A DNA stretch of 62,507 nt from Alphaproteobacteria bacterium (GTDB taxonomy: Bacteria > Pseudomonadota > Alphaproteobacteria > Rhizobiales > CAJQND01), in NCBI GenBank assembly GCA_024227565.1, contig JAAEUE010000218.1:1-62507 (forward strand). The letters run 5' to 3'. The notes beneath the pieces were generated by a model. The model made no database searches. It was given only the letters and a program-made list of their open reading frames with translations, and was not told where the DNA came from. The first letter of the stretch is position 1. Every line of letters starts with the position of its first letter. Below are positions 28,574 to 37,331 of the stretch, one piece after another. Made by a program: the position numbers and the translations under genes.

Positions 28574-29689
28574 CTAGGCGCTAAAGCGCTCGTGTGAGAA
28601 CGGCACCAGGTGTTCTGGTCTTTTTCCGCTCATTCCCCAGTCCGCCAGCATTTGGGTCACAGAGGGCGCGATGGCCCAGCCGTGGCCGGACCAGGCGGTG
28701 GCATAGATGGCATTGTCGGTACCCGGTACCAGGTCGATGACCGGAATATCGTCAACCGCCACTGATTCCAGATGGTCCGCATCGGCAAGTTCAATGCCCA
28801 CGCCCTCCAGGCTGGAGTAAACCGCCACGGTGTCAGCCAGATTGGCCTGCATGGAGCTTTCAATGGCCGTGCCCGTTTCAGTCACCGGGTCCCAAATGCC
28901 GGGGTAGCCGCCTGAGATCATGAGGCGGTTTCCGGCTTCTTCCTTGATGGCAAGGGTGCGGCTGAGGTGACCGATCAGGTGGTTGATCGGCATGTGCGCC
29001 AGGGGCTCGGTCAGCATCACCTGGAACGCGCGATTCCAAATAGGCAGCGAGATGCGGTCCTGCAGCATGCCTTGGACGCCGGCGTTGGAAAGAACGAACA
29101 GGCTCTTGCCGACTTCAATGCGCTCGCCGCTTCCGGTGATAACCGCTGAAGCTCGTCCACCGTCCGTCTCAATGCTCTGAACGGGCGTGTTCTCCGAAAT
29201 CACCACTCCAGCTTTTCGCGCCGCAGCAGCAAAGGCGTTGGTAACGGCTGTGTGGTCCGAGACCCCGTCCAGTGGGCAATAGAGCGCCGCGATGATGTCG
29301 TCACACACCTCGGGTTCGCGCTCGCGCACCTGGCCTTGAGGCAGCATATGGGTCTCGGTGCCATGCTGGTTTTGCAGCAGGCATCTGGCCTCGGCCATCT
29401 GAAGATCACGCGCGCATTCAATCAGCAACAGATGCCCCAGCCGTTCAAAGAACTGTGGCACGCCGAGCCGTTCATGCAGTGAGGGCCACATCTCGTGGGC
29501 CAGTTTCATCAGAGGCAGTTCGCGCCAATCGCGCCCATTGGCCCGGGTGCCGCGCCGTCCGGGCCCGGCCGATGCGCCGTTGCCGATTTGCTTTGCTTCC
29601 AGAAGGCGCACATCTGCGCCCCGCTCTGCGAGCCACCAGGCGACACCAGCGCCATAAACCCCGCCACCGATAATCACGAATTCTGTCAT
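28574..29689 (-). CDS. FAD-dependent oxidoreductase, D-amino acid oxidase/DadA-like
   Basis: A 371-residue flavoprotein. The dinucleotide-binding motif is FVIIGGGVYGAGVAWWLAERG (residues 3-23), followed by LLEAKQIGNGASAGPGRRG. The C-terminal FAD contact YATAWSGHGWAIAPSV is typical of the DAO superfamily (sarcosine, glycine and D-amino acid oxidases). The ATG at 29689 precedes the motif directly; an upstream frame from 29725 adds 12 unrelated residues. Placement next to the dioxygenase and amine oxidase suggests an amine or amino-acid substrate (inference). Confidence 0.88.
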   Translation of the reverse strand: MTEFVIIGGGVYGAGVAWWLAERGADVRLLEAKQIGNGASAGPGRRGTRANGRDWRELPLMKLAHEMWPSLHERLGVPQFFERLGHLLLIECARDLQMAEARCLLQNQHGTETHMLPQGQVREREPEVCDDIIAALYCPLDGVSDHTAVTNAFAAAARKAGVVISENTPVQSIETDGGRASAVITGSGERIEVGKSLFVLSNAGVQGMLQDRISLPIWNRAFQVMLTEPLAHMPINHLIGHLSRTLAIKEEAGNRLMISGGYPGIWDPVTETGTAIESSMQANLADTVAVYSSLEGVGIELADADHLESVAVDDIPVIDLVPGTDNAIYATAWSGHGWAIAPSVTQMLADWGMSGKRPEHLVPFSHERFSA

Positions 29690-29764
29690 GGCCTGGAGAC
29701 TAGAGGTGCCGGGGCAGGTGGCCAAGGTTTATCAAGCGCTTATCTTCAAGTTCGCTGGAGGAGG

Positions 29765-30232
29765 TCAGGCTTCCGTGTAGCTTCCCTCATAGGTGATTGG
29801 GAAATTCACCGACCGGGCGATGAAGCAATACTTGTGAATTTCTCGGTGAATTTGATCGGCCTTCGCCAAGTCCGTCCCCCGCGCCACCTCAATAGCCGGC
29901 CTCAGCACGGCGCTGATGAAGCGGCCCGTGCCATCTGGTTCAGACTGTCCTGTACCCACCGGATTATCCACATAACCGGTGACCACAATTCGCGCCGAGC
30001 TGGCCAGGTGCAAATACCAAAGCATGTGGCAGGCCGAGACCGTGGCGATGAGCATGTCTTCAGGGTTGTGAAGCGTGGGATCGCCGCCGAGAAGGGGATC
30101 GTTGGAACAAAATATTTCAGGCTTGCCAGGCGTGGTCACCGACCAGTTGCGGGTGTAGCTGCGATAGCCTTTGGTCCCTTCGCCCTTATTGCCTGTCCAG
30201 ACAACCTGTGCCGTGAAATCATGCTCTTTCAT
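29765..30232 (-). CDS. OsmC-family peroxiredoxin-like protein
   Basis: A 155-residue OsmC/Ohr-type protein. The two redox cysteines sit in ATVSACHMLWYLHLAS and IHKYCFIARSVNFP, the usual pair that reduces organic or fatty hydroperoxides. Length is normal. It is the first gene of a lone minus-strand unit next to the FAD oxidase and may absorb peroxide by-products of the neighbouring oxidases (inference). Confidence 0.88.
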   Translation of the reverse strand: MKEHDFTAQVVWTGNKGEGTKGYRSYTRNWSVTTPGKPEIFCSNDPLLGGDPTLHNPEDMLIATVSACHMLWYLHLASSARIVVTGYVDNPVGTGQSEPDGTGRFISAVLRPAIEVARGTDLAKADQIHREIHKYCFIARSVNFPITYEGSYTEA

Positions 30233-30516
30233 AACGACGGTCCTTCTTCAGATCTGCTGCTTACGAACTGGGCGGCGTGCTCGAAACCTACCCAATGAAG
30301 ATAAGCTTCTGTATGTCAGATTCACTCTGGTTTCCAGGCCGTCTGCGCCATGAGCTGAAGGATTTGGGATGTGTCATTCCCAGGCACCGATCGAGGTTAG
30401 CAATAAGTGTTTCTATAAGTTCTGGCTCGCACGCCCGGAGGCGAAAGAAATCCGACACCTATTATCGGCGACGAATCCCTGCTGCGCACGGTACAATTCT
30501 GATGCCCACACCAAGA

Positions 30517-30903
30517 TTACAGCGGTTCATCCAGGCCCTTTGGCATAGAAATCCAAAGAACGAGCTGCGAGTCGGGCGAATGACGCGAGAGATGGCCTTT
30601 GCCATGTGTGTCCTCGACGAGAGCGAAGCCGCCAGCAGCGACCGTCCGGACGTCGCCGTCACTCGTCTCGTATTCTACGGAGCCATCAAGCCTCACGGTT
30701 AGCACCGGTTCAGGTACCGTGTGCCAGTCGACCTGGCGCATACCTGCAGGGATGCGGGTGAAGCGTACGCGTGATGACGGATAACCGTTGGTGACATCGA
30801 ATGGTGTGGCGTCGCGATGGACCGACAGGGTTTTTGTCGGAATTTCAACCTCGTCAAAATGCGATTCCCCATCCGGCGTGGCATAGATGCGTAGACACTT
30901 CAT
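30517..30903 (-). CDS. cupin-like protein
   Basis: A 128-residue all-beta protein, probably a single-domain cupin. Strands include SRVRFTRIPAGMRQVDWHT, PVLTVRLDGSVEYETSDGDVRTVAAGGFALVEDT and a terminal LVLWISMP. Cupin metal histidines are only partly evident (H56 and the region DTHGKGHLSRHS). The ATG at 30903 (MKCLRIYATPDG) is preferred; the frame opens at 30930. Substrate unknown. Confidence 0.7.
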   Translation of the reverse strand: MKCLRIYATPDGESHFDEVEIPTKTLSVHRDATPFDVTNGYPSSRVRFTRIPAGMRQVDWHTVPEPVLTVRLDGSVEYETSDGDVRTVAAGGFALVEDTHGKGHLSRHSPDSQLVLWISMPKGLDEPL

Positions 30904-30999
30904 TGTGGCGGCCTCCTGCGAGCTTTCCATGACGAAAAGATGTGTGCATTACCATGAAGCAGGAGCGGGGCGACACCGTCGTCTTGGGCCATTTCGCTC

Positions 31000-31362
31000 T
31001 TAATCCTGATTAAGCCCAAGTTCTTTCTGCAACTTCTTGGTGAGCCCAAGCGAAACGATGTGGTGCGACTGTTCCAGGTATTGCTTCAGCTCATCGTCTG
31101 ACAAACCCGGCTCAGCATAATGCTGGATCCATTTCATGCCACGTGAGGCGAGATAGGGGGCTGGGCGCAGGCCCTCCTGGGTGCGCAGAATCTCATAACC
31201 GATATCGCTGACCTTGAACGTATAGGCCGGCTGTCCATCGGCCCAGCCACCTATGGCAAACACCTTGCCGCCAACTTTCCACACATGCGCGCCGCCCCAC
31301 TGGACCACATAGGAGGTGGCTGCCAAAGAACCGCAAAACTCATTGTATTCATCATATGTCAT
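31000..31362 (-). CDS. MmcQ/YjbR-family protein
   Basis: A 120-residue protein of the MmcQ/YjbR fold (double wing, resembling DNA-binding or cofactor-binding proteins). Typical elements are YDEYNEFCGSLAATSYVVQW, VGGKVFAIGGW, TFKVSDIGYEILRTQEGLRPAPYLASRGMKWIQ (about 52-84) and SDDELKQYLEQSHHIVSLGLTKKLQKEL. The start is taken at MTYDEYN. The function of this common family is unknown. Confidence 0.85.
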   Translation of the reverse strand: MTYDEYNEFCGSLAATSYVVQWGGAHVWKVGGKVFAIGGWADGQPAYTFKVSDIGYEILRTQEGLRPAPYLASRGMKWIQHYAEPGLSDDELKQYLEQSHHIVSLGLTKKLQKELGLNQD

Positions 31363-31514
31363 GCTCACATCCTGCCGCCCCTTGCGTGCTTCGTGCAAGC
31401 AGGTTCGCTCCGCTGCCGGTGGACTGGTGACAGGTTTGGGAATTGGACATGTGCTGGTCCTACCTGGTGCGCTAAAATCAACGCAAATCCGGATCTCAAC
31501 AGGAAGCGCATATC

Positions 31515-31961
31515 ATGACCGTCACGATCAGACCGTTGGCACAAGCCGACCGGGAAAAGTGGGAAGAGCTCTTCGAGGCTTATGCCCAGTTCTACAAGAC
31601 GACCGTGCCGGAGGGGGCATTCGATACGGTGTGGGGTTGGGTTTTTGACCCCGACAATCAGTTCTGGTGCGACGTGGCCGAAATGGAGGGTGGCCGGGTG
31701 ATCGGCTTCACCCAGTACCAGCTCATGCACCGCTCATTGGGCGGTGGCATGGTGTGTTATCTGAGCGATCTTTTTGTGGAACCGGAGATTCGCGGCACCG
31801 GTGCCGGCCGCAAGTTGATCGACCATGTGGTGGAAGCCGCCCGCGGCATGGGCATCACCAACGTGCGCTGGCTCACCCAGGAGTTCAACTACCCCGCCCG
31901 CAAACTCTACGATACCTATCAGCCAAGATCTGACTTCATCCTCTACACGATTCCGGTCTAA
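31515..31961 (+). CDS. GNAT-family N-acetyltransferase
   Basis: A 148-residue acetyl-CoA-dependent transferase. The fold is complete: TVTIRPLAQADREKWEELF at the start, the core beta4 LSDLFVEPEIRGTGAGRKLIDHV with the acetyl-CoA pyrophosphate loop RGTGAG, and NYPARKLYD near the end. AGGAAG precedes the ATG by 7 bases. It may be co-transcribed with the downstream PhyH-type gene (36-bp gap). Substrate unknown, perhaps an amine given the neighbourhood. Confidence 0.88.
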   Translation: MTVTIRPLAQADREKWEELFEAYAQFYKTTVPEGAFDTVWGWVFDPDNQFWCDVAEMEGGRVIGFTQYQLMHRSLGGGMVCYLSDLFVEPEIRGTGAGRKLIDHVVEAARGMGITNVRWLTQEFNYPARKLYDTYQPRSDFILYTIPV

Positions 31962-31997
31962 GAAGAGACAAGACCCAACAGATGACGAGGGCAGGCA

Positions 31998-32882
31998 GTG
32001 TCTCTCTCAGAGCAAGCCGGAATCGCGGCGGAGCATTTTCGTGAACACGGCTATGCCGTCATCCGGCGATTTTTGGAAGGCGAGGAACTGCTTGCGCTCC
32101 AGGCGGAAAGCCGGCGGATCTATGCTGAGGGACTGAAACACCATGCCACTTACCGGCACGGCCATCTGGCTTTCGAAATTCTCCCCGAAACCGACTTTGA
32201 TCAGCGTTATGTCATTCAGGCCTATTGGATGGCCTGGATCAGCCCCTATTTTGAGACCCTGCGCCGGCACCCCAATTATCTGGCCGTGCTGGAGCCGCTG
32301 CTTGGGCGCAGTGTCAAACAAGTGGCTCAACAGATCCACTGGAAGCCTCCGGGTGCAGGTCTCACCGGCTACCGGTTTCACCAAGACCTGCGTTTCCGGG
32401 CAAGCCAGGCCGACTATCGCGACATCGTGGGCTCAACGGTGACGACCGGATTGGCCATTGATCCCTCGACCCTATCAAATGGCTGTTTGCGGGTCGTTCC
32501 CGGTGGCCATAAGCGTGGCTACCTTGGCCTGTCCGATGAGGGCAGCGGCCAGATCATGTTGGGCCACACGCAAGAAGATGAGCTGCGCGCCGTTGGCCTT
32601 GATCCCGAAACGGTTGTTGACCTTGAGCTGGAGCCGGGCGATTTGGCCCTTTGGGGCCTGTTGACCCCGCATGGTTCGTTGCCGAACACATCTGACCGGG
32701 ACCGCGCGTTTGCGTTATCGAGTTATGTCAAGGCTGAAAACAGCGAGCGCGGCGAGTGGGCCTTTCGCGATGGGGAAAGCGTTCCGCTGGGGCCAGAGCC
32801 CAAGCTCTGCAAGTATGAGAAGCTGTTTGAAGAACCAGGCCCGCTCTACGATGAAACCGCTTGGTGGCGGCAAGACCCCTAG
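31998..32882 (+). CDS. phytanoyl-CoA dioxygenase (PhyH)-family oxygenase
   Basis: A 294-residue non-heme Fe(II)/2-oxoglutarate dioxygenase. The ligand motif is GYRFHQDLRFR (His-x-Asp), and the distal His and Arg are in LLTPHGSLPNTSDRDR. It begins with GTG at 31998 preceded by GAGG. The PhyH family hydroxylates lipids, quaternary amines or natural products. It is the second such oxygenase in the region after the TauD-type enzyme. An intrinsic terminator follows 18 bp downstream. Confidence 0.85.
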   Translation: MSLSEQAGIAAEHFREHGYAVIRRFLEGEELLALQAESRRIYAEGLKHHATYRHGHLAFEILPETDFDQRYVIQAYWMAWISPYFETLRRHPNYLAVLEPLLGRSVKQVAQQIHWKPPGAGLTGYRFHQDLRFRASQADYRDIVGSTVTTGLAIDPSTLSNGCLRVVPGGHKRGYLGLSDEGSGQIMLGHTQEDELRAVGLDPETVVDLELEPGDLALWGLLTPHGSLPNTSDRDRAFALSSYVKAENSERGEWAFRDGESVPLGPEPKLCKYEKLFEEPGPLYDETAWWRQDP

Positions 32883-32901
32883 CCCGGTGCAAACAAAAAA
32901 A

Positions 32902-32921
32902 GGGAGCGGCGAACCGCTCCC
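32902..32921. terminator. bidirectional intrinsic terminator between convergent genes
   Basis: GGGAGCGG-CGAA-CCGCTCCC is a perfect 8-bp stem with a 4-base loop, preceded by AAAAAAA and followed by TTCAAATT. Reading the minus strand it has an ideal U-run, so it ends the cyclase gene (32944-33906). On the plus strand it also ends the dioxygenase transcript. Confidence 0.85.
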
Positions 32922-32943
32922 TTCAAATTGTGGGTTGAGGGGG

Positions 32944-33906
32944 TTACCACATGGCAACCGGGTTGATGATCATCTGCACCGCACCCTTCAGGCGGGCTTG
33001 GCCCAGCACGAACATAAATTCGTGCACGCTCTCTTTGGCCAGGCGGCCGGTGTTCATGGTTTCCAGAATGTAGATCCCGTTTTCCTTCAGGAAAGTCACG
33101 TGGCCGTAAAACACCTTGTCGCCTTTTACCGGCGGCACGGCTTCCACGCCCCAGGTGTCTGCACCCACGGCCATCACGTCCAGCGTAGAAAGGTAGAGCG
33201 CCCCTTCGTTGCTGAGGCCCGGCTCGCCAGAGACCCAGACTTTTGGTTCTTTGGCCAGCTTGCCGTCGGTCCAGCCGGTGTGGAACAGAACAACATCGCC
33301 TTTGCGGATTTCGACGCCTTGGGCCTTGGCAGCAGCGATGATCTCCTTGGAGCCGAAGCCCTGGCCGGCGTTCATCACATCAACGCCGAAGTGTTTGGCC
33401 ATGTCGATCATGACCCCGCGGGCCACGAGCGGCGGAATGCCATGGATGCCGAGTTTTTTCAGACCTGTCAGTGCGGCAAAGTCCTTGCCGGAGTTGCAGT
33501 TGTAAAACGTCTGGCTTTCACCCAAATGGCCAAGGCCGTCGATTTGCGGGCCGGTGCCCCACCACAGCTGGGTGACGTCGTCATTGTAGACGATGTCCCA
33601 GCCGAAGTCCTTGTCCATCTTGCGGCCATACTGCTGGTTGGGTTGCACCACCTGCAGCATCATTTTGCGCGGCGGGAAGGCCGGCATGTTGGGGTCAACA
33701 ACGATACCCAGTGGGTGGGTTTCGCCCTTCTTGATGAGCTTGGAGGCCGCCATCACCGATTCTGGAGTGACCATGTTGGCAGCGCCAATTTGGTCATCCT
33801 TGCCGTACTTAGAGGGTTTGCACTCGGCGGCCATCGCTGCACTTGCCGCAAGCGCAAATCCGCCGGCCAACAGTGCAGTGATTGTGTTTTTCATGAGACT
33901 CTTCAT
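32944..33906 (-). CDS. exported cyclase-family protein (kynurenine formamidase-like)
   Basis: A 320-residue protein. A signal peptide (about 5-24, ending AAMA) is followed by a cyclase-fold domain (Pfam cyclase, PF04199) with TPESVMAASKLIKKG, the metal-site region WWGTGPQIDGLGHLG, FHTGWTDGK and MAVGADTWGVEAVP. The canonical HxGTHxDxP ligand motif is altered (GPQIDGLGH), as in the subgroup with GTQxDGxGH, so the metal site may differ. GGGAGGA precedes the ATG at 33906; the frame opens at 34041. It is the paralogue of the 37332-38381 protein. Confidence 0.85.
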   Translation of the reverse strand: MKSLMKNTITALLAGGFALAASAAMAAECKPSKYGKDDQIGAANMVTPESVMAASKLIKKGETHPLGIVVDPNMPAFPPRKMMLQVVQPNQQYGRKMDKDFGWDIVYNDDVTQLWWGTGPQIDGLGHLGESQTFYNCNSGKDFAALTGLKKLGIHGIPPLVARGVMIDMAKHFGVDVMNAGQGFGSKEIIAAAKAQGVEIRKGDVVLFHTGWTDGKLAKEPKVWVSGEPGLSNEGALYLSTLDVMAVGADTWGVEAVPPVKGDKVFYGHVTFLKENGIYILETMNTGRLAKESVHEFMFVLGQARLKGAVQMIINPVAMW

Positions 33907-34116
33907 TCCATCCTCCCGGGATTGGTCTTTTTGATTGTGGGCAAGATTGCCGCAAGGCCAGCATATAAGCCCGGCCGGGCAATGACCAGAACGCTGCGCC
34001 CCCTCTTTCGTAAGGGGTGTGCCAGCCTGCAGTGCAGCCATGCATAAACGGTGCTGGTGCCCTGTCCGTTATGCTGCGATACATGTGGACCGGCAGTCTG
34101 GAGCGTTGAGCGGCCC

Positions 34117-35298
34117 ATGAAACCCAACCTTCTCATTCCGTTTTCCATTGGCCATTTCGCCAATGATCTGGTGCCGATCGGGATGTATCTCATCATTCCG
34201 GCCTTTGGCACGGCCATGGGTCTGACGCCGGCTGAGATCGGCCTTCTGTTTATGATCCATTATCTGGGCTCGTCTTTGGCGTACTTTCCCGCAGGTCTTC
34301 TTGCCGATCATGTGGCGAACCGGGGCATCTTGTTGGCCTTGACGTTCTTCTGGGTGGGGGTGGGCTATTTTTTGGCGTCGTTCATGGAAGGCTTTTGGGC
34401 CTTTGCGATCCTGATTGCCGTAGCGGGCATGGGCGATGCTGCCTGGCATCCCATTGCCACGGGTGTTCTGGCGCAAATTCACAAGGCCCGGCGCGCCTAT
34501 GCGCTTGGCGTGCACGCCATTGGCGGCCATCTTTCTGAAGTCATTGCGTTGCCGGTTGTGGGATTGCTCCTGGCCTGGTGGGACTGGCGCGTGGCCATCC
34601 AGATTCTGGTGATCCCTACTTTGCTCATGGGCGTGGTGTTCTTGTTCATCGCGCCCAAGGTGCCGCGTCATGTGAACTCCCGGCCAACCCGCGCAGATTT
34701 CTCCGAAATTTGGAAGGTCTGGGCCACCAAGGCGGGCGTGCGCGTGATTGTCTTGTTCACGCTCTACAACATGGCTCTGTATGCGATCATCACCATGATG
34801 CCGCTTTATCTGAAGGACCACCATGCCTTTGGCTGGCAGGACACATCCATCGCCATGGCTGTGATGATGCTGTTTGGTGCCATGGGGCAACCTTGGATGG
34901 GCAAGATTTCAGATCAGATTGGCCGCAAGCCGATCTCCGTTATGGGCAACGCCATTGCGGCCGTTGCGGCGCTTGTTGCCTACCTGTCCACTTCCATTGA
35001 GGTCACCTTGATCTCATTGGGTGTGGCCCTGATCGTTGGTGTGGCCATCCGCGCGGTTCTGCTGGCCGCTGCCGTGGATCACGCCGGAAACCGCGAAGGC
35101 ACCAGCTTGGGCCTTGCCTTTGCCTTCATGGATGGCTTTGCCGCCTCAGCTGCCCTGCTGGCCGGGATGGTGGGCGAGATCCATCTTGCCTATGCTTTCT
35201 TGTTGGCAAGCGGCTTCTCGGTGCTGGCCACTGTTCTGGCGCTTTCCATGCCGTGGCGCAGGGCGGTGACGGTTGCGAGCGAGCCCGCGGCGTCATAG
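34117..35298 (+). CDS. major facilitator superfamily transporter
   Basis: A 393-residue polytopic membrane protein, about twelve helices. It has an MFS motif A (GKISDQIGRKPISVMGNA) between helices 8 and 9 and GLLADHVANRG between 2 and 3. It is related to the Fsr/fosmidomycin-resistance or sugar/drug-transporter type. The ATG at 34117 (MKPNLLIPF) is preferred; the frame opens at 34051. It is divergent from the exported cyclase gene and 27 bp upstream of the class III aminotransferase on the same strand, suggesting uptake or efflux of the aminotransferase substrate. Confidence 0.88.
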   Translation: MKPNLLIPFSIGHFANDLVPIGMYLIIPAFGTAMGLTPAEIGLLFMIHYLGSSLAYFPAGLLADHVANRGILLALTFFWVGVGYFLASFMEGFWAFAILIAVAGMGDAAWHPIATGVLAQIHKARRAYALGVHAIGGHLSEVIALPVVGLLLAWWDWRVAIQILVIPTLLMGVVFLFIAPKVPRHVNSRPTRADFSEIWKVWATKAGVRVIVLFTLYNMALYAIITMMPLYLKDHHAFGWQDTSIAMAVMMLFGAMGQPWMGKISDQIGRKPISVMGNAIAAVAALVAYLSTSIEVTLISLGVALIVGVAIRAVLLAAAVDHAGNREGTSLGLAFAFMDGFAASAALLAGMVGEIHLAYAFLLASGFSVLATVLALSMPWRRAVTVASEPAAS

Positions 35299-35325
35299 TC
35301 TTGGCGGCGAACTTGGGAAAATACA

Positions 35326-36639
35326 ATGGACCAGCATCTGCGCAACGATCAGCTCTCCGAAGCTCTTGAACGAGCAGAGGCCGACTATATTGCCCGCACC
35401 CCGCAAAGCCAGGCCTGGCAGGAGCGGGCTTCTGGCGGGCTGCCCGGCGGAAACACCCGTACGGTCTTGCACTTTGCGCCCTATCCCTTGCGCTTCGTTA
35501 GCGCCAAAGACCAGTGGCTCACCGATGCGGACGGGCATAAGTACCGCGACTATCTGGGCGAATATTCCGCCGGCCTGTTCGGCCACACCTGCGCGCCAAT
35601 CATGGCGGCTGCGCAAAAGGCCATCACCGACGGCACCGTTCTGGGCGGCCCGAACACCTACGAGGTGGAACTGGCCGAGCTCGTATGCGCCCGCTTTCCC
35701 GCTCTTGAGCTCGTGCGCTTCACCAACTCTGGCACCGAGGCGAACATGATGGCCTTGGGAGCAGCCCGCGCCCACACCGGTCGCGACAAGATTATGGTGT
35801 TCGCCGGCGGCTACCACGGCGGCGTGCTCTACATTGCGGACTATGCGGCCCGCTCAAATGCGCCGTTTGACTTTGTGACCGGCACCTACAACGATCTTGA
35901 GGCAACCCTGGCCGCAGCTGCAGGGGTTGAAGATGAGATTGCCGCAATTCTGGTGGAGCCCATGATGGGTGGGGGCGGGGCGATTGTCGCTGATACGTCG
36001 TTTCTGGCCGGGCTCAAAGATTTCGCCGATCAGCACGGCATCGTTCTAATCTTCGATGAGGTCATGACATCGCGCAACGGACCAGGCGGCCATCAGGTCG
36101 AAACCGGTATCACGCCTCACATGTCCACTTTCGGCAAATATCTCGGCGGCGGCTTCTCTTTCGGTGCATTCGGTGGCCAGCGCGAGATCATGCGCCGCTT
36201 TGATCCTTACGAACCTGATGCTCTGCCCCATGCCGGCACGTTCAACAACAACGTCACCTCCATGGCGGCCGGTCTGACCGGCATGCGCGACATCTACACC
36301 GCAGAGCGCGCCGCGGCCCACACAGAGCGCGGCAATAGATTGCGCAGCAAGCTCAATGAGGTCATCGCCCGGCATGGTTTGGCCGCCCAGGTGACAGGCG
36401 CCGGGACCATCATGTGTTTCCACTTCCATGGCGAGACGGTGCGAACCCCAGAGGACACCAAGCTCACCCGACCGGAGGCTTATGCACTGTTCCATCTGGA
36501 GATGCTCAAGCGCGGAATCTACTTCGCCCGCCGTGGTTATGTGAGCCTGTCGTTGGAACTGACTGATGAGGACGATGCGGCTCTGCTGGCGGCGTTTGAT
36601 GAGGTATTGGCAGAACACGGCGAGAAGTTGTGCCCGTAA
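35326..36639 (+). CDS. class III PLP-dependent aminotransferase
   Basis: A 437-residue fold-type I aminotransferase of the acetylornithine/GABA/glutamate-1-semialdehyde group. Landmarks: GGLPGGNTRTVLHFAPYPL, LGEYSAGLFGHTCAPIM, the cofactor loop RFTNSGTEANMMALGAAR, and IFDEVMTSRNGPGG with the PLP-contacting Asp. The Schiff-base lysine is in STFGKYLGGGFSFGAFGG. It has the GSA-aminomutase-like N-terminus. It is likely co-transcribed with the MFS gene. Substrate not identifiable. Confidence 0.9.
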   Translation: MDQHLRNDQLSEALERAEADYIARTPQSQAWQERASGGLPGGNTRTVLHFAPYPLRFVSAKDQWLTDADGHKYRDYLGEYSAGLFGHTCAPIMAAAQKAITDGTVLGGPNTYEVELAELVCARFPALELVRFTNSGTEANMMALGAARAHTGRDKIMVFAGGYHGGVLYIADYAARSNAPFDFVTGTYNDLEATLAAAAGVEDEIAAILVEPMMGGGGAIVADTSFLAGLKDFADQHGIVLIFDEVMTSRNGPGGHQVETGITPHMSTFGKYLGGGFSFGAFGGQREIMRRFDPYEPDALPHAGTFNNNVTSMAAGLTGMRDIYTAERAAAHTERGNRLRSKLNEVIARHGLAAQVTGAGTIMCFHFHGETVRTPEDTKLTRPEAYALFHLEMLKRGIYFARRGYVSLSLELTDEDDAALLAAFDEVLAEHGEKLCP

Positions 36640-36807
36640 GCACAGGTTTGTCACTTTACAATCTGTTTACCGGCCATGTCCTTAGCGCATGGGTGATCTG
36701 TCCCGCGCGGTGGTACTCATCCATTTTCCCCCTCCTATATTGCAATGCAGCATAATTATTTGCGGATGCGCTTCCCCCGCTTCGCAATCGCAACACAGGA
36801 GCGTTTA

Positions 36808-37011
36808 ATGACCGCTAGTAAGAAAATGACAGAAGCTCAGGACTTTGCCGCTGCAGATCTCGATCGCCTGATGGCGCACTACATGCACATTGGAAAAGAG
36901 CTTCGCGCAACAACGTTGCGAAGCATTTTCGGGTCTGTTTTTTCATCCAAGCCCAAAAACCGTGATCATTCCCTGTTCCTGCCCGGCGCCCTGGCCGGCA
37001 GCGCACGCTAG
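36808..37011 (+). CDS. small cytosolic protein, function unknown
   Basis: A 67-residue protein I do not recognise. MTASKKMTEAQDF is followed by an amphipathic helix region (DLDRLMAHYMHIGKELRATTLRSIFGSVF, about 17-45) and a short basic tail. GGAG 9 bases before the ATG at 36808 supports the start against an earlier ATG at 36745. It is followed by a second small gene with a similar layout, so both may belong to one expressed pair. Confidence 0.6.
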   Translation: MTASKKMTEAQDFAAADLDRLMAHYMHIGKELRATTLRSIFGSVFSSKPKNRDHSLFLPGALAGSAR

Positions 37012-37072
37012 GAACCGATCTTCATCCGGGCGCCAAGAGGCCGGCCGGTTTATCTGATTTCTGGAGCAATCA

Positions 37073-37273
37073 ATGACCACTCTAAGCAACACCCACCCTG
37101 CAGCACAGCATGCTGCGATGCAGGATCATCTCACTCATCTGTTGAATGGCGTGAGCAATCTGTTTGTATCTTTTTCGCGCGCAATCGCGTTTTCCAGACG
37201 GTGCGAGGCGGAATTCAGCCGCCAAGGGAACGTGTCACCCGAAACCGTGAAACGGCTGATTGCTGAAGTCTGA
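37073..37273 (+). CDS. small helical protein, function unknown
   Basis: A 66-residue protein starting 61 bp after the previous small gene, with TGGAGCAATCA before the ATG. It has a helix-rich pattern: QDHLTHLLNGVSNLF, FSRAIAFSRRCEAEF and SPETVKRLIAEV. Not recognised. A strong intrinsic terminator follows the stop codon by 20 bp, so the pair ends a defined transcript. Confidence 0.65.
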   Translation: MTTLSNTHPAAQHAAMQDHLTHLLNGVSNLFVSFSRAIAFSRRCEAEFSRQGNVSPETVKRLIAEV

Positions 37274-37293
37274 TCCCACCGGGGGATTTGAGT

Positions 37294-37328
37294 GGCGGCG
37301 GGCCTCAAGTGCCCGCCGCCATTTTTTT
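37294..37328 (+). terminator. intrinsic terminator after the small-gene pair
   Basis: A perfect 10-bp stem, GGCGGCGGGC / GCCCGCCGCC, with a 7-base loop, is followed by ATTTTTTT. It is a textbook rho-independent terminator on the plus strand and lies just before the convergent cyclase stop codon. Confidence 0.92.
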
Positions 37329-37331
37329 GGT

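Noticed and set aside
30277..30702. plus-strand frame opposite the cupin-like gene
   Set aside because: No protein character; the minus-strand cupin-like product is better supported.
32671..34047. long plus-strand open frame (458 aa) opposite the exported cyclase gene
   Set aside because: It crosses a clear intrinsic terminator and covers a well-supported minus-strand gene.
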